Origin: Agromyces aureus
GTDB lineage: Bacteria > Actinomycetota > Actinomycetes > Actinomycetales > Microbacteriaceae
DNA length: 64,000 bases
Direction: 5' to 3'
NCBI RefSeq assembly: GCF_001660485.1
Contig: NZ_CP013979.1
Span: 3,286,001 to 3,350,000, forward strand
Shown here: piece by piece, positions 16,395 to 24,792 of the stretch
Layout of the letters: every line of letters begins with the position of its first letter
Numbering within the stretch: the first letter of the stretch is position 1
Translations under genes and position numbers: made by a program
The notes under the pieces: generated by a model
Database searches by the model: none
Told to the model about the DNA's origin: nothing
Seen by the model: the letters and a program-made list of their open reading frames with translations, nothing else

Positions 16395-17687
16395 TCAGCC
16401 GATGAGGGCGTTGACCGCCTCACCGGCCTTCTTCATCGCGTCCTTCGGCGAGGACTGGCCGACGAGGGCTGCCTGGACCTGCTCGGCGACGGCGGTCTCC
16501 ATCTGGCCGTACTGGGGGAACTGCCACAGCGGGCTGGCCTTGGCGTCCTTCGTGACGAGCTCGGTGAACGAGTTCACGAACGGGTTCGCCTGCACGGCCG
16601 ACGCCGCGAGCGCCTCCTCGGTGGTCGGCGGAAGGCCGAGTGCGGAGAAGTAGCTGATCTCCTGCGCCACGTCGCTGGTGAGCCACTGGGCGAACTCGGT
16701 CGCGGTGTCCGCGCCCTTGCCGTCGACGACCACGACGAGGTGGCCCCAGAGCAGCTCCTGCGGGGTGTCGCCCTTCTTCAGCACGGGGCGGGCGATCGGC
16801 GCCATCTTCGAGCCGAGGTCGGGATCGGCGGCCGTCTTGAGCACGCCGGCGCGACCGGCAGGCGCGTCGTCGTACATCGCGGTCTTGCCCTGGCTGAACA
16901 GCGTGCGAGCGGCGGCGCGGTCGACGTCGGCCGTGATGAGGCCGTCGTCGAACAGCTTCTTGTACCAGGTGAGGGCCTCGACCGAGCCGTCGTCGCCGAA
17001 GGTCGACTTGCCCTTCTCGACGATCGGCGAACCGAAGGTCTGCGCCCAGACGATGAAGTCCTTCAGCTGGGCGGTCTTGGTCGACGCGGCGTAGGGGATG
17101 ACGCCGGTGCCCTTGAGCGCCTGCAGGGCGTCCTGGAACTCGTCGATGGTGGCGGGAGCGGCCGAGACGCCGGCCTTCTCGAAGAGCTCGGTGTTCGTGA
17201 CGAGGCCGATGGCGGCGACCGTCCACGGCAGGCCGTACTGCACGTCTTCGAACTGGCCGGCGGTGAGGGCTGCGGGGGTGTAGCCGCGACCCTTCGCGGC
17301 CGGACCGAGGTCGCGCAGCTTGCCGAGGGCGGCCATGCTCGAGAGCCAGGCGACGTCGAGCTGGGCGGCGCCCGTGAACTGGCCGCCGCGCACCTGCAGC
17401 GTGAGCTGGTTCAGGTAGTCGTTGAACGGGTAGCTCGGGGTGTCGATCGTGATGGCGTCCTTCTTGGCGAAGGTCTGCACGACGGGGCCGAGCACGGCCT
17501 TGGTCGCGTCCTCCGACATGCCCCACGAGGCGAACGAGAAGTTCGTGGGACCGGCGGGCGCCTTGGTTGCGACCGCGCCGCCGCCGGTGGCGGTCGGTGC
17601 GCATCCTGCGAGGCCTGCGACGGCCGCGGCGCCGATGCCGATGGCGCCGAAGCGGAGCAGATCGCGCCGGCTGAGCTGTGCTGACAT
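16395..17687 (-). CDS. Sugar ABC transporter solute-binding lipoprotein, Tat-type signal
   Basis: 430 residues. The N-terminus is a twin-arginine signal with lipobox: LSRRDLLRFGAIGIG, then VAGLAGCAP with lipidated Cys near residue 29. The body is a CUT1 extracellular binding protein (SBP family 1; 'NFSFASWGMSEDATKAVLGP', SQGKTAMYDDAPAGRAGVLK, and a C-terminal 'ALVGQSSPKDAMKKAGEAVN'). The ATG at 17687 follows AAGGAG. It sits between the two permeases and the FAD-dependent oxidoreductase in one operon. A tatA gene lies close by on the other side of the operon promoter. The ligand is unknown. It is related to the binding protein at 54632-55927 (similar termini), so the two may have arisen by duplication. 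Confidence 0.92.
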   Translation of the reverse strand: MSAQLSRRDLLRFGAIGIGAAAVAGLAGCAPTATGGGAVATKAPAGPTNFSFASWGMSEDATKAVLGPVVQTFAKKDAITIDTPSYPFNDYLNQLTLQVRGGQFTGAAQLDVAWLSSMAALGKLRDLGPAAKGRGYTPAALTAGQFEDVQYGLPWTVAAIGLVTNTELFEKAGVSAAPATIDEFQDALQALKGTGVIPYAASTKTAQLKDFIVWAQTFGSPIVEKGKSTFGDDGSVEALTWYKKLFDDGLITADVDRAAARTLFSQGKTAMYDDAPAGRAGVLKTAADPDLGSKMAPIARPVLKKGDTPQELLWGHLVVVVDGKGADTATEFAQWLTSDVAQEISYFSALGLPPTTEEALAASAVQANPFVNSFTELVTKDAKASPLWQFPQYGQMETAVAEQVQAALVGQSSPKDAMKKAGEAVNALIG

Positions 17688-17740
17688 GGTTTCTCCTTGG
17701 TTGGGTTCTCTGGGTTGGGTTGGGTCGGGCGGGTTGGGTC

Positions 17741-17793
17741 GGTCGGTCGAGTCGGGCCGGTCGGTCGAACCGGGCCGGTCGGTCGAGTCGGGA
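17741..17793. repeat. 18-bp G-rich tandem repeat in intercistronic gap
   Basis: Three copies of ggtcggtcgagtcgggcc (17741-17758, 17759-17776 with two changes, 17777-17793) follow irregular gggtt/gggtc runs (17711-17740) between the permease stop and the binding-protein start. G-rich on the plus strand, so C-rich in the transcript. Confidence 0.75.
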
Positions 17794-17828
17794 GCCGGGG
17801 AGCGTCGTCCGGGCGGGCGGCGGTGCCG

Positions 17829-18749
17829 TCAGCCCTTGACGGCACCGGCGGTGATGCCCCCGACGAGGTAGCGCTGCAGGGCGATGAACGCGATGCAGAC
17901 GGGGATCGAGGTGATGAGCGAGGCGGCCATGAGCGCAGGCCACGCGGTGGCGGCCTCGCCGATGAAGCGGTTCACGAGGCCGGGCGGCAGGGTCTGCTTC
18001 TCGGGTCCCGCGAGCGTGAGCGCGAAGATGAAGTCGTTCCAGCCGCGTACGAAGGCGAACAGGCCGGCCGCGACGAGCCCGGGTGCGGCGAGCGGCAGGA
18101 TCACCGAGTGCAGCGTGCGCCAGTGGCCGGCGCCGTCGATCTTCGCCGCCTCGATCAGGTCGTCGGGCAGTGCGTCGAAGAAGCCCTTCAGCATCCACAC
18201 GCAGAGCGGGAGCGTGAACGTCGTGAACGAGATGACGAGCGCCTGGTACGTGTTCAGCAGGCCGAACTGCGCGAACACCACGTACAGGGTGACGAGCAGC
18301 AGTGCCTGGGGGAACATCTGGCTCGAGAGCACGAAGTACATGAGCGCCTTGCGTCCGCGGTAGCGGAACTTCGAGAACGCGTAGGCCATGTACATCGACA
18401 CGATGACCGAGAGCACCGCGGTGATGACCGAGACGAAGATGCTGTTCGTGAGGAACCCGAAGATGGCGGGGTCGGCGAACACGCTCACGTAATGGTCGAA
18501 CGTGATCTCTTCGGGGAAGAGCCGCGGCGGGAACGCGAACACGTCCGCGTCGGGCGTGAGGGAGGTGATGACCAGCCAGTACAGCGGCGCGAAGGTGAAC
18601 AGGCCGACGAGGGCGACGGTGATGCCGATCGCCCAGCGCGGGCGGCGTCGGCGGCGGATGCGCTGGCCGCGCTGGCCGGCGCCGAGCACCGCAGCGGCCG
18701 TCGGAGTGGGGTCGGAAACGTCGGAAGGAACGGTGAGCATCGTCGACAT
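17829..18749 (-). CDS. CUT1 sugar ABC transporter permease (MalG type)
   Basis: 306 residues with six predicted membrane helices; the first is WAIGITVALVGLFTFAPLYW. The EAA loop that contacts the ATPase reads EAAKIDGAGHWRTLHSVILP (about 195-215). The C-terminus QRYLVGGITAGAVKG is typical of MalG-like subunits. Its ATG lies just after the stop of the MalF-type gene. No ATPase gene is present in the operon, so the transporter probably uses a shared MsiK-type ATPase encoded elsewhere, as is common in Actinobacteria. Confidence 0.92.
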   Translation of the reverse strand: MSTMLTVPSDVSDPTPTAAAVLGAGQRGQRIRRRRRPRWAIGITVALVGLFTFAPLYWLVITSLTPDADVFAFPPRLFPEEITFDHYVSVFADPAIFGFLTNSIFVSVITAVLSVIVSMYMAYAFSKFRYRGRKALMYFVLSSQMFPQALLLVTLYVVFAQFGLLNTYQALVISFTTFTLPLCVWMLKGFFDALPDDLIEAAKIDGAGHWRTLHSVILPLAAPGLVAAGLFAFVRGWNDFIFALTLAGPEKQTLPPGLVNRFIGEAATAWPALMAASLITSIPVCIAFIALQRYLVGGITAGAVKG

Positions 18750-18750
18750 G

Positions 18751-19662
18751 TCAGTGCTTCTCTCCGCGCTCCGAGAAGCGCACGTAGACGACCACGAGGA
18801 TCATGAGCAGCCCCATCCAGAGCAGGCCGAGCGCGCCGGCGTGCCCGAGGTCGTAGCCCTTGAACGCCGTGTCGTAGACCTCGGTGGCGAAGGTCGAGGT
18901 CGTGCCGGCCGGACCGCCGCCGGTCAGCACGAAGATCGTGTCGAAGTGCTGGAAGTTCCAGATGAACTCGAGCAGGATGACGAGCCCGGCGACCCCGCTG
19001 ATGTGCGGCCACGTCACGGCGAAGAAGCGCCGGATCGGGCCGGCGCCGTCCATCGCCGCCGCCTCGTGGAGTTCGCCCGGCACCGACTGGAGCGCCGCGA
19101 GCAGCATGACCATGATCCAGGGGAACGAATTCCACGTCTTGGCGATGATGAGCGCCCCGCGAGCGGTGTCGGTCTGGAACAACCACGCGATCGGACTGTC
19201 GATCGTGCCGGCCTGGAGGAGCAGACCGTTCAGCACGCCGTAGTTCGCGTCGAAGATCCACATCCAGAGGAACGACACGACCACGCCGGGCAGCAGCCAC
19301 GGCACGAGGAACGCGCCGCGCAGCATCCGCGATCCACGGAAGCGCTCGTTGAGCGCGAGGGCGAGGGCGAGCCCGATGATGAACGGGAAGATCGTTGCGC
19401 CCACGGTGAAGATGAGCGTCTGCCAGAGCAGGTCGCCGAACCCGTCGGCGAGCACGGCGGTGATGTTGTCGAAGCCGGCCCAGGTGACGCCGGGGTACAG
19501 AAGGCTCTCGTTGAAGAACGCGGAGGCGAGCGAGCGCAGCAACGGGTACAGGACCACGCAGAGCAGCAGCGCGAGGCCGGGCAGGAGCAGCAGGGAGACG
19601 AAGCCCACTTCGGAGAGTCGGCCGGGCTTCATGCGTGGACGAGCGGAGTCGAGCGCGGTCAT
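18751..19662 (-). CDS. CUT1 sugar ABC transporter permease (MalF type)
   Basis: About 303 residues from the ATG at 19662, with six predicted membrane helices (first: VGFVSLLLLPGLALLLCVVL). It ends in ERGEKH, and the EAA motif is HEAAAMDGAGPIRRFFAVTW. It pairs with the MalG-type subunit, to form the channel. ATGs at 19674 and 19755 are alternative starts, but the earlier one would place the operator-like repeats against the coding region. It is the first gene of the operon permease-permease-binding protein-FAD oxidoreductase. Confidence 0.9.
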   Translation of the reverse strand: MTALDSARPRMKPGRLSEVGFVSLLLLPGLALLLCVVLYPLLRSLASAFFNESLLYPGVTWAGFDNITAVLADGFGDLLWQTLIFTVGATIFPFIIGLALALALNERFRGSRMLRGAFLVPWLLPGVVVSFLWMWIFDANYGVLNGLLLQAGTIDSPIAWLFQTDTARGALIIAKTWNSFPWIMVMLLAALQSVPGELHEAAAMDGAGPIRRFFAVTWPHISGVAGLVILLEFIWNFQHFDTIFVLTGGGPAGTTSTFATEVYDTAFKGYDLGHAGALGLLWMGLLMILVVVYVRFSERGEKH

Positions 19663-19768
19663 CAGCCGTTCCATCCGCTCTGGGTTGAGCACGTCATCGG
19701 GCGTTCCTTCGTTCGGCCGGAAGGCGTCGCCATGACGCCTGTTCCGGATCTGCACTTTTTTCTCCGTT

Positions 19769-19797
19769 TGCGGAATACCGCATGCACGGATTGCATG
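19769..19797. promoter_or_regulatory. Two adjacent inverted repeats, candidate operator
   Basis: TGCGG-AATA-CCGCA (19769-19782) is followed at once by CATGCA-CGGAT-TGCATG (19781-19797), both perfect, upstream of the MalF-type gene. The 9-mers CATGCACGG and GATTGCATG recur upstream of the GH2 gene (41671-41684). The nearby IclR regulator is the obvious candidate binder. Confidence 0.55.
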
Positions 19798-19922
19798 ACT
19801 ATCGCACAGGTGGCATGCTAGAGCAAGTTCGAGATTGAACGAATCGCGACACGAATCCCTGTCGCACCATCTCCGCCTGGCAGCGCCGCCGGCCCGCCAG
19901 GCCCGAGTGATCGGAAGTCCAC

Positions 19923-20210
19923 ATGCTCGCGAATCTCAACGGTTGGCACGCGGCGATCATCATCGCCGTGATTCTCCTGCTCTTCGGCGCGCCGAAGATC
20001 CCGATGCTGGCACGCAGCCTCGGCCAGTCGATGCGGATCTTCAAGACCGAGGTCCGAGATCAGGGCGACGTGCCGCGCGACAGCGCCGAGGCCCCGGCGG
20101 CGCCGGTCTCACCGGCGACGACCCCCGCATCGGCGACCGCCGCACCGGCACCGGCCGCATCCGCACCCGGCGCGGTCCCGCCGATCGCCGTTCCGCCGAC
20201 CTCCGTATAA
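19923..20210 (+). CDS. tatA: Twin-arginine translocase subunit TatA-like
   Basis: 95 residues. A short N-terminal membrane helix (about 8-22, NGWHAAIIIAVILLLFGAPK) contains the FG hinge (F21-G22) and runs into an amphipathic helix (27-42, MLARSLGQSMRIFKTEV). A Pro/Ala-rich tail follows. This is the TatA/TatE layout: it oligomerises to pass folded Tat substrates across the membrane. No tatC or tatB is adjacent. It lies beside a sugar operon whose binding protein has a Tat signal, so it may be a dedicated paralogue rather than the housekeeping copy. Confidence 0.85.
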   Translation: MLANLNGWHAAIIIAVILLLFGAPKIPMLARSLGQSMRIFKTEVRDQGDVPRDSAEAPAAPVSPATTPASATAAPAPAASAPGAVPPIAVPPTSV

Positions 20211-20250
20211 GCTTCGAGCTCGCTGGGGATCCGCGCCACAGGGTCGCACA

Positions 20251-20270
20251 AATAGAGAATATTTTCTATT
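20251..20270. promoter_or_regulatory. 20-bp AT-rich near-perfect palindrome
   Basis: AATAGAGAATATTTTCTATT has perfect outer arms (AATAGA/TCTATT) and an AATATT centre, with one mismatched pair. It is 85% A/T-rich by eye in a GC-rich genome and ends 8 nt before the next ATG, so it is a strong operator or promoter candidate. Confidence 0.55.
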
Positions 20271-20278
20271 TTGGAACC

Positions 20279-20728
20279 ATGAACCCCGACGCCGGCCTGC
20301 AATCCCGAGTTCGCGACGGCATCCGTTCGGCTGAGGTCGTCGTGGATCGCCGCCGGCCGGCCGCGCGCGTGCGGGTGCCCCAATGGGCCACCATCGCGCG
20401 CGTCCGACTCGTCGGCGGCAGCTCGGCCCAGGGCGAGCCGGGCGCCGTGCTTGACGGCGTCATGTCGGTGCGCGGAGGCACCAGTCTCCGAATCGTCCTC
20501 GGCGAGGCCGGATCGACGGCGAACCCCGATGGTGGCGATACGGTGATCACCCGAGACGGCGCCGCAGTCGCCTGCGCGCTCGGCGCGTCGTCGACACGAG
20601 CCCGTCGCACCGCATCTCGACCCGGGCCGCTCTGGGACGTGAGCATCGGCCGAGCGGAGCTGGCAGACTGCGGTTCCGTGAAACTCGAGTTCATCGGCCT
20701 CGACGGGCGCACCGTCGACCTGTACTGA
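20279..20728 (+). CDS. Hypothetical protein, 149 residues
   Basis: The frame opens at ATG 20279 and ends TAC-TGA at 20728. The protein (MNPDAGLQSRVRDGIRSAEV...) has an Arg-rich first third, a central Gly/Ser/Val stretch ('RVRLVGGSSAQGEPGAVLDG', VMSVRGGTSLRIVLGEAG) and a tidy ending 'KLEFIGLDGRTVDLY'. The alternation suggests beta-strands, perhaps a glycine-rich beta-sandwich. No signal peptide and no known domain is recognised. A weak GGAACC precedes the ATG and the 20-bp palindrome sits immediately upstream. The opposite strand is also open, so a coding role is likely rather than certain. Located between tatA and the IclR gene. Confidence 0.5.
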   Translation: MNPDAGLQSRVRDGIRSAEVVVDRRRPAARVRVPQWATIARVRLVGGSSAQGEPGAVLDGVMSVRGGTSLRIVLGEAGSTANPDGGDTVITRDGAAVACALGASSTRARRTASRPGPLWDVSIGRAELADCGSVKLEFIGLDGRTVDLY

Positions 20729-20816
20729 CCACCGACGGCATCCACGGGGCGCAATCGCGACGTGGCGGACCGCGCGCATCGTGCAAGTGTTGCGCGCCAT
20801 GCGCATGGCGCGCTCC

Positions 20817-20833
20817 GTCAAGGCAATATTGAC
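20817..20833. promoter_or_regulatory. Inverted repeat before IclR gene, candidate autoregulatory site
   Basis: GTCAA-GGCAATA-TTGAC (20817-20833) surrounds the palindrome CAATATTG and ends 15 nt before the IclR start codon, where a repressor would block its own promoter. Confidence 0.4.
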
Positions 20834-20847
20834 CATAGGATAGGGAA

Positions 20848-21621
20848 ATGCCTTCGGAACGTGGAAACAATCAAAGTGTCGAGAAGGCCGTCGCGGTGCT
20901 CAACGTCTTCGCCGGCGGTCAGCCGCAGCGAGTCTCGGATGTCGCGAAGGCCACCCAGCTCGGCCAGTCGACCGCGTCCCGGCTCCTCAGCACGCTCGAG
21001 TCGGTCGCCCTCGTCGAGCGCGATCCACTGAGCGGGCTCTACCGTCTCGGTCCCGACATCATCGCGCTCGGGAGCGTCGCGTTGAACCAGAACGCGCTCT
21101 ACCGGGGTGCACGGCAGACGTTGCAGAACCTCGCGGCCGATCTCGGGCTCGGCGCGAACATCGCGATCCGCCGGGACGACAGCGTCATGTACCTGGCGAA
21201 CTTCGACGGCGCGAGTGCACCGCGCAATCACACCATCGCCGGACGCCGCGACCCGTTGCACGCCACGAGCATGGGCAAGTGCCTGCTCATCGGCGTGCCC
21301 GAGTCGGAGCGCGCCGAGCTCCTCGGCGAACTCCTGCCCTACACCGCCAGGACGATCACCGATCCGGTCGAGCTCGACGCCGAGGTGGCGCGGGCGACCG
21401 TGCGTGGGTATGCCGTCGACGTCGATGAGTTCGCGCTCGGCCGCGCCAGCGTGGCCACCCCCGTGCGGGACACGTCCGGCGTCGTGATCGCCGCCATCTC
21501 GATCTCGGGCCCCGCCACGGCGATCAGGCTGGAGGAACGTGAGACCGCGCTGGCCGCGATGCTCATCGAGGCCGCCGACCGGATCGGATCCGGCATCGGG
21601 TACGTCGCCGTCCCGGCCTGA
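20848..21621 (+). CDS. IclR-family transcriptional regulator
   Basis: 257 residues. An N-terminal winged helix ('SVEKAVAVLNVFAGGQPQRV', 'SDVAKATQLGQSTASRLLST', LESVALVERDP) is followed by a GAF-like effector domain ('LGANIAIRRDDSVMYLANFD', and HATSMGKCLLIGV, the conserved IclR effector-loop stretch). IclR proteins often control aromatic or sugar catabolism. It lies between sugar operon 1 and the tail of the LacI-linked operon. The shared repeat at 19769-19797 and 41671-41684 makes the ABC transporter and GH2 genes plausible targets. The effector is unknown. Confidence 0.9.
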   Translation: MPSERGNNQSVEKAVAVLNVFAGGQPQRVSDVAKATQLGQSTASRLLSTLESVALVERDPLSGLYRLGPDIIALGSVALNQNALYRGARQTLQNLAADLGLGANIAIRRDDSVMYLANFDGASAPRNHTIAGRRDPLHATSMGKCLLIGVPESERAELLGELLPYTARTITDPVELDAEVARATVRGYAVDVDEFALGRASVATPVRDTSGVVIAAISISGPATAIRLEERETALAAMLIEAADRIGSGIGYVAVPA

Positions 21622-21719
21622 CGCCACGCTCGGTCGACTCGGACTCCGCGCGGAACGGGGGCCGCTGCCGCCGTACGCTCGCTCGATCGGATGAATCGGA
21701 CGCCGGAGCCCGAAGGCGT

Positions 21720-22682
21720 CTACTCCGTGTCGTGAATCGTCGAGGGCGCCGGCGGCAGACGCTCGAGTTCATCCCAGCATTCGTCGGGTACTCCGGTGAG
21801 CCGGACGCGCTCCAAGCCCACGATGCGCGCCGTCGAAGAGATGCCCACGATCGTCGAGTGCACGAGCGGCGAGCGCAGCGAGAACTGCAGGGCGACGGTC
21901 GCCAAGGGCACTCCGTGCCGCGCGCAGATCTCCTCGACCCGGCCCACCCAGGCACGGAGCTCGGCCGTCGTGTCGCCGTACGCGTAGCCGGCGCCGCTCC
22001 TCGAGCCGCGCGCCAGGAGCCCTCCCCCGAACGGAGCGGCGTTGAACACGCCCATTCCGCGCTCGGCTGCGTCCTCGAAGAGTGGAGCGGCCGTGCGATC
22101 GACGAGGGTGTAGCGATTATGGGAGAGCACGACATCGAACGCGTCAGTGGCGACGTAGCGGCGCAGGAGTGGAACCTCTCCGAAGGCGACGCCGATCGCT
22201 CCGACGAGGCCCTGCTCCCTGAGCTCTGCAAGTCCCTGCACGGCACCGCCGGATCCCATCGCTTCCGTGAACGAGATCGTCACCGGGTCGTGCAGGTGCA
22301 CGATCCCGAGGCGATCCACGCCGAGCCGCCGGCAGCTCTCCTCGAAGGAGCGCCAGACTCGATCGCGGTCGAAGATCCCAGTGCTGAGGTCGCGATCGAC
22401 CTTCGTGACGATGGCGCGGCCGGGCGAACTCCCGCCTCTGGCGAGCGCGGCCCCGAGAACCGCCTCGCTTCGTCCGCCTGCGTACTCGTTCGAGGTGTCG
22501 ATGAGCGCGTACGGCCCGTGCAGCATCGCGGCCGCGAACTCGATCGCCGCCGCATCCCGGTCGTCGCCGGGACGGGTGTCCCTACCGAGGCTCGACGTCC
22601 CGAGCGTGATGCCGCTCGCCGAGAAGCCGCTTCGTCCCAGTGGCCGGAGATCGACCGGCGGGCCGACGTCGGCGACCGTCAT
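21720..22682 (-). CDS. Aldo/keto reductase (sugar 1-dehydrogenase-like)
   Basis: 320 residues of the (beta/alpha)8 aldo/keto reductase fold. It begins LRPLGRSGFSASGITLGTSS, has the catalytic region 'ALIDTSNEYAGGRSEAVLGA' (D and Y of the tetrad) and the lysine segment SPGRAIVTKVDRDLS, then RLGIVHLHDP. The NEYAGGRSE form is typical of D-threo-aldose/L-fucose 1-dehydrogenase-like members, which oxidise aldoses at C1 to lactones. Its ATG overlaps the GH42 stop by four bases (22679-22682), so it is coupled to the galactosidase. It could oxidise released galactose, giving a lactone for the lactonase at 63031; this is inference. Confidence 0.85.
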   Translation of the reverse strand: MTVADVGPPVDLRPLGRSGFSASGITLGTSSLGRDTRPGDDRDAAAIEFAAAMLHGPYALIDTSNEYAGGRSEAVLGAALARGGSSPGRAIVTKVDRDLSTGIFDRDRVWRSFEESCRRLGVDRLGIVHLHDPVTISFTEAMGSGGAVQGLAELREQGLVGAIGVAFGEVPLLRRYVATDAFDVVLSHNRYTLVDRTAAPLFEDAAERGMGVFNAAPFGGGLLARGSRSGAGYAYGDTTAELRAWVGRVEEICARHGVPLATVALQFSLRSPLVHSTIVGISSTARIVGLERVRLTGVPDECWDELERLPPAPSTIHDTE

Positions 22683-24688
22683 TCCGCGACTTCCTGATCG
22701 GAAGCCGACCGATCGTCGCGCAGCATCCGCCACTCGAACGGACCGAGCACGATTCCGTCGACCGGGTCACCGCTCACGACGTCGAAGCCCGTCACCTCGA
22801 TCTCGGTCGGCGCGCCGCCATGGTTGACGAGCGTCACGAGGTGCCCGCGTCGAGCGGCCTCGACGTGTTCCGGGAGACCTGGGAGGACGGGCACGACGCG
22901 CGCGTCGGCCAGGACGTGATCCACGATCGCCTGCACACCGCGGTCGTCGGGCAACGTCGCGAGATATCTCGCGATCCCTTCGCCGTGGCGATTCCGAGTC
23001 AGCGACGGATGTCCCGCGCGGCGCCCCGTGGTGAACGACGCCTCGACCGTGGCGGAGACCGCGTCGATCTCCTCGGCGAACGCCGTGCCGCGGCACTCGC
23101 CGAACGGACCGGCGAAGAACGCCTCGCGCTCGCCCGGTCCGGCGGCGTCTGGAGGCAGGAGGGCCCCGAAATCCTCGAGCCTGATACCGAGCGCCGGCCC
23201 GAGCCGGGTGAGATAGCCGCCTTCGCAGAGTCGGTCGTTCTCGTCGACCAGGTCGCTGAACGGACCGGTGAGGAGATGCCCGCCCGAGCGGACGAATCCC
23301 TCGAGTCGCGATGCACCCTCATCTCGTAGCAGGGAGAGGAGCGGAGCGACGGCGAGTTGGTACCGCTCGTCGACTCGCTCGGGCGGCACGATGTCGACCT
23401 GGACGTGGCGACGGTGCAACGCGTGGTACCAGCGATGCAGCTCGGCCCGATGGTCGAGCCGGTTGTAGGGATGGTCGAGCCCCTCCACCGCCCACCAGTT
23501 CTCCCAGTCCATGACGAGCGCCACCCGTGCATCCCGGTCTCCGGGTGAAGGCAACGTCGGCAGCTCTGCCAGATCGGCTCCGAGCGTGACGACCTCGCGC
23601 CAGGTGCGGGTCTGCATACCCGCATGCGGGAGCATCGCGGAGTGGAACTTCTCGGCGCCGCTGCGGGACTGCCGCCACTGGAAGAACATGACGGCATCCG
23701 CACCGCGACCGATCGCCTGCGCGCTCAGTGCCGCCATCTGGCCGGGCGCCTTCGGCGGATTGGACACCCGCCAGTTCACGGCGTTCGTGGACTGCTCCAT
23801 GAGCATCCAGGGGACGCCGGGCTTCAGCGATCGCATCAGGTCGCGCTGGAACGCGGCATCGCGAAACGACTCCGGCTCGTTCACATCGGGATAGCAGTCG
23901 TCGCTCAGGAGGTCGAGGTGCGGCGCCCATCGGGCGTAGTCGACCGGCTTGAACGCCCCCATGAAGTTCGTGGTGATGGGCTGCGTCGCACCATGGGCCC
24001 GCAACGTGTCCCGCTCGAGCAGGTAGCACTCGAGCAGCATGTCGCTCGTGAACCGCTGGAAGTCGAGCAGGTGGGCGGGATTCCGGCTGCACGGGGCGAG
24101 ACGCGGCGGCAGCACCTCGTCGATCGATCCGTAGCGCTGCGACCAGAAGTCCGTGCCCCAAGCCGCATTGAGGGCGTCGACACCCCCGTACCGCTCGGAC
24201 AACCAGCGGCGGAAGGCGTCACGTGCGGCGTCCGAGTAGTCCGCGGCCAGGTGGCATCCGTACTCGTTGTTGACGTGCCACATCACCACCGCGGGGTGGT
24301 TCGCGTAGCGATCCGCCAGGGCCGCGGCGATGTCTCGCGCCAGCCGCCGATACACCGGCGAGGACGGAGCGAAGTGCCCTCGTGCGCCGGGCCAGAGCGT
24401 TGCACCGCGCTCATCCTGCGGCAGGATCTCGGGGTGGCGTGCCGAGGCCCACGGCGGGGGCGATGCGGTCGGCGTGGCGAGATCGACCGCGATCCCGCCG
24501 GCGTGCAGCAGCTCGATGACGCGATCGAGCCAGCCGAAGTCGAACCGACCCTCTTCGGGCTGCAGCCGCGACCACGAGAAGATGCCGAGGTTGACGAGCG
24601 TGACCCCGGCCTCGCGCATGCGCGTGACGTCCTCCGGCCAGACCTCCTCCGGCCATTGGTCGGGGTTGTAGTCGGCGCCGTAGTGCAT
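22679..24688 (-). CDS. Beta-galactosidase, GH42
   Basis: 669 residues, typical for cytoplasmic GH42 enzymes that hydrolyse beta-galactosides. The N-terminus MHYGADYNPDQWPEEVWPED is the family hallmark. The acid/base is E142 in MWHVNNEYG and the nucleophile is E298 in MLMEQSTN. Trimerisation (beta-sandwich) and C-terminal domains follow. No signal peptide, so it acts on imported oligosaccharides. The start (24688) follows the (TCGGG)n repeat; the C-terminus overlaps the aldo/keto reductase start. Lies in the LacI-linked operon after GH36. Confidence 0.95.
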   Translation of the reverse strand: MHYGADYNPDQWPEEVWPEDVTRMREAGVTLVNLGIFSWSRLQPEEGRFDFGWLDRVIELLHAGGIAVDLATPTASPPPWASARHPEILPQDERGATLWPGARGHFAPSSPVYRRLARDIAAALADRYANHPAVVMWHVNNEYGCHLAADYSDAARDAFRRWLSERYGGVDALNAAWGTDFWSQRYGSIDEVLPPRLAPCSRNPAHLLDFQRFTSDMLLECYLLERDTLRAHGATQPITTNFMGAFKPVDYARWAPHLDLLSDDCYPDVNEPESFRDAAFQRDLMRSLKPGVPWMLMEQSTNAVNWRVSNPPKAPGQMAALSAQAIGRGADAVMFFQWRQSRSGAEKFHSAMLPHAGMQTRTWREVVTLGADLAELPTLPSPGDRDARVALVMDWENWWAVEGLDHPYNRLDHRAELHRWYHALHRRHVQVDIVPPERVDERYQLAVAPLLSLLRDEGASRLEGFVRSGGHLLTGPFSDLVDENDRLCEGGYLTRLGPALGIRLEDFGALLPPDAAGPGEREAFFAGPFGECRGTAFAEEIDAVSATVEASFTTGRRAGHPSLTRNRHGEGIARYLATLPDDRGVQAIVDHVLADARVVPVLPGLPEHVEAARRGHLVTLVNHGGAPTEIEVTGFDVVSGDPVDGIVLGPFEWRMLRDDRSASDQEVAE

Positions 24689-24704
24689 GCATACCTCTCA
24701 CAGG

Positions 24705-24744
24705 TCGGGTCGGGTCGGGTCGGGTCGGGTCGGGTCGGGTCGGG
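24705..24744. repeat. (TCGGG)8 pentanucleotide tandem repeat
   Basis: Eight uninterrupted TCGGG units, followed by a further GG run, fill part of the 104-nt gap between the GH36 stop and the GH42 start. G-rich on the plus strand; the transcript of the minus-strand operon carries CCCGA repeats. Copy number may vary between strains. Confidence 0.9.
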
Positions 24745-24792
24745 GGCGGTCGAGTCGTCGAGTCCTCGGACCGTGGTTCGTGCGGCCGTGAC

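Noticed and set aside
24705..24744. CRISPR-like or telomere-like array
   Set aside because: Units are 5 bp without spacers, in the middle of an operon; a simple tandem repeat explains it.
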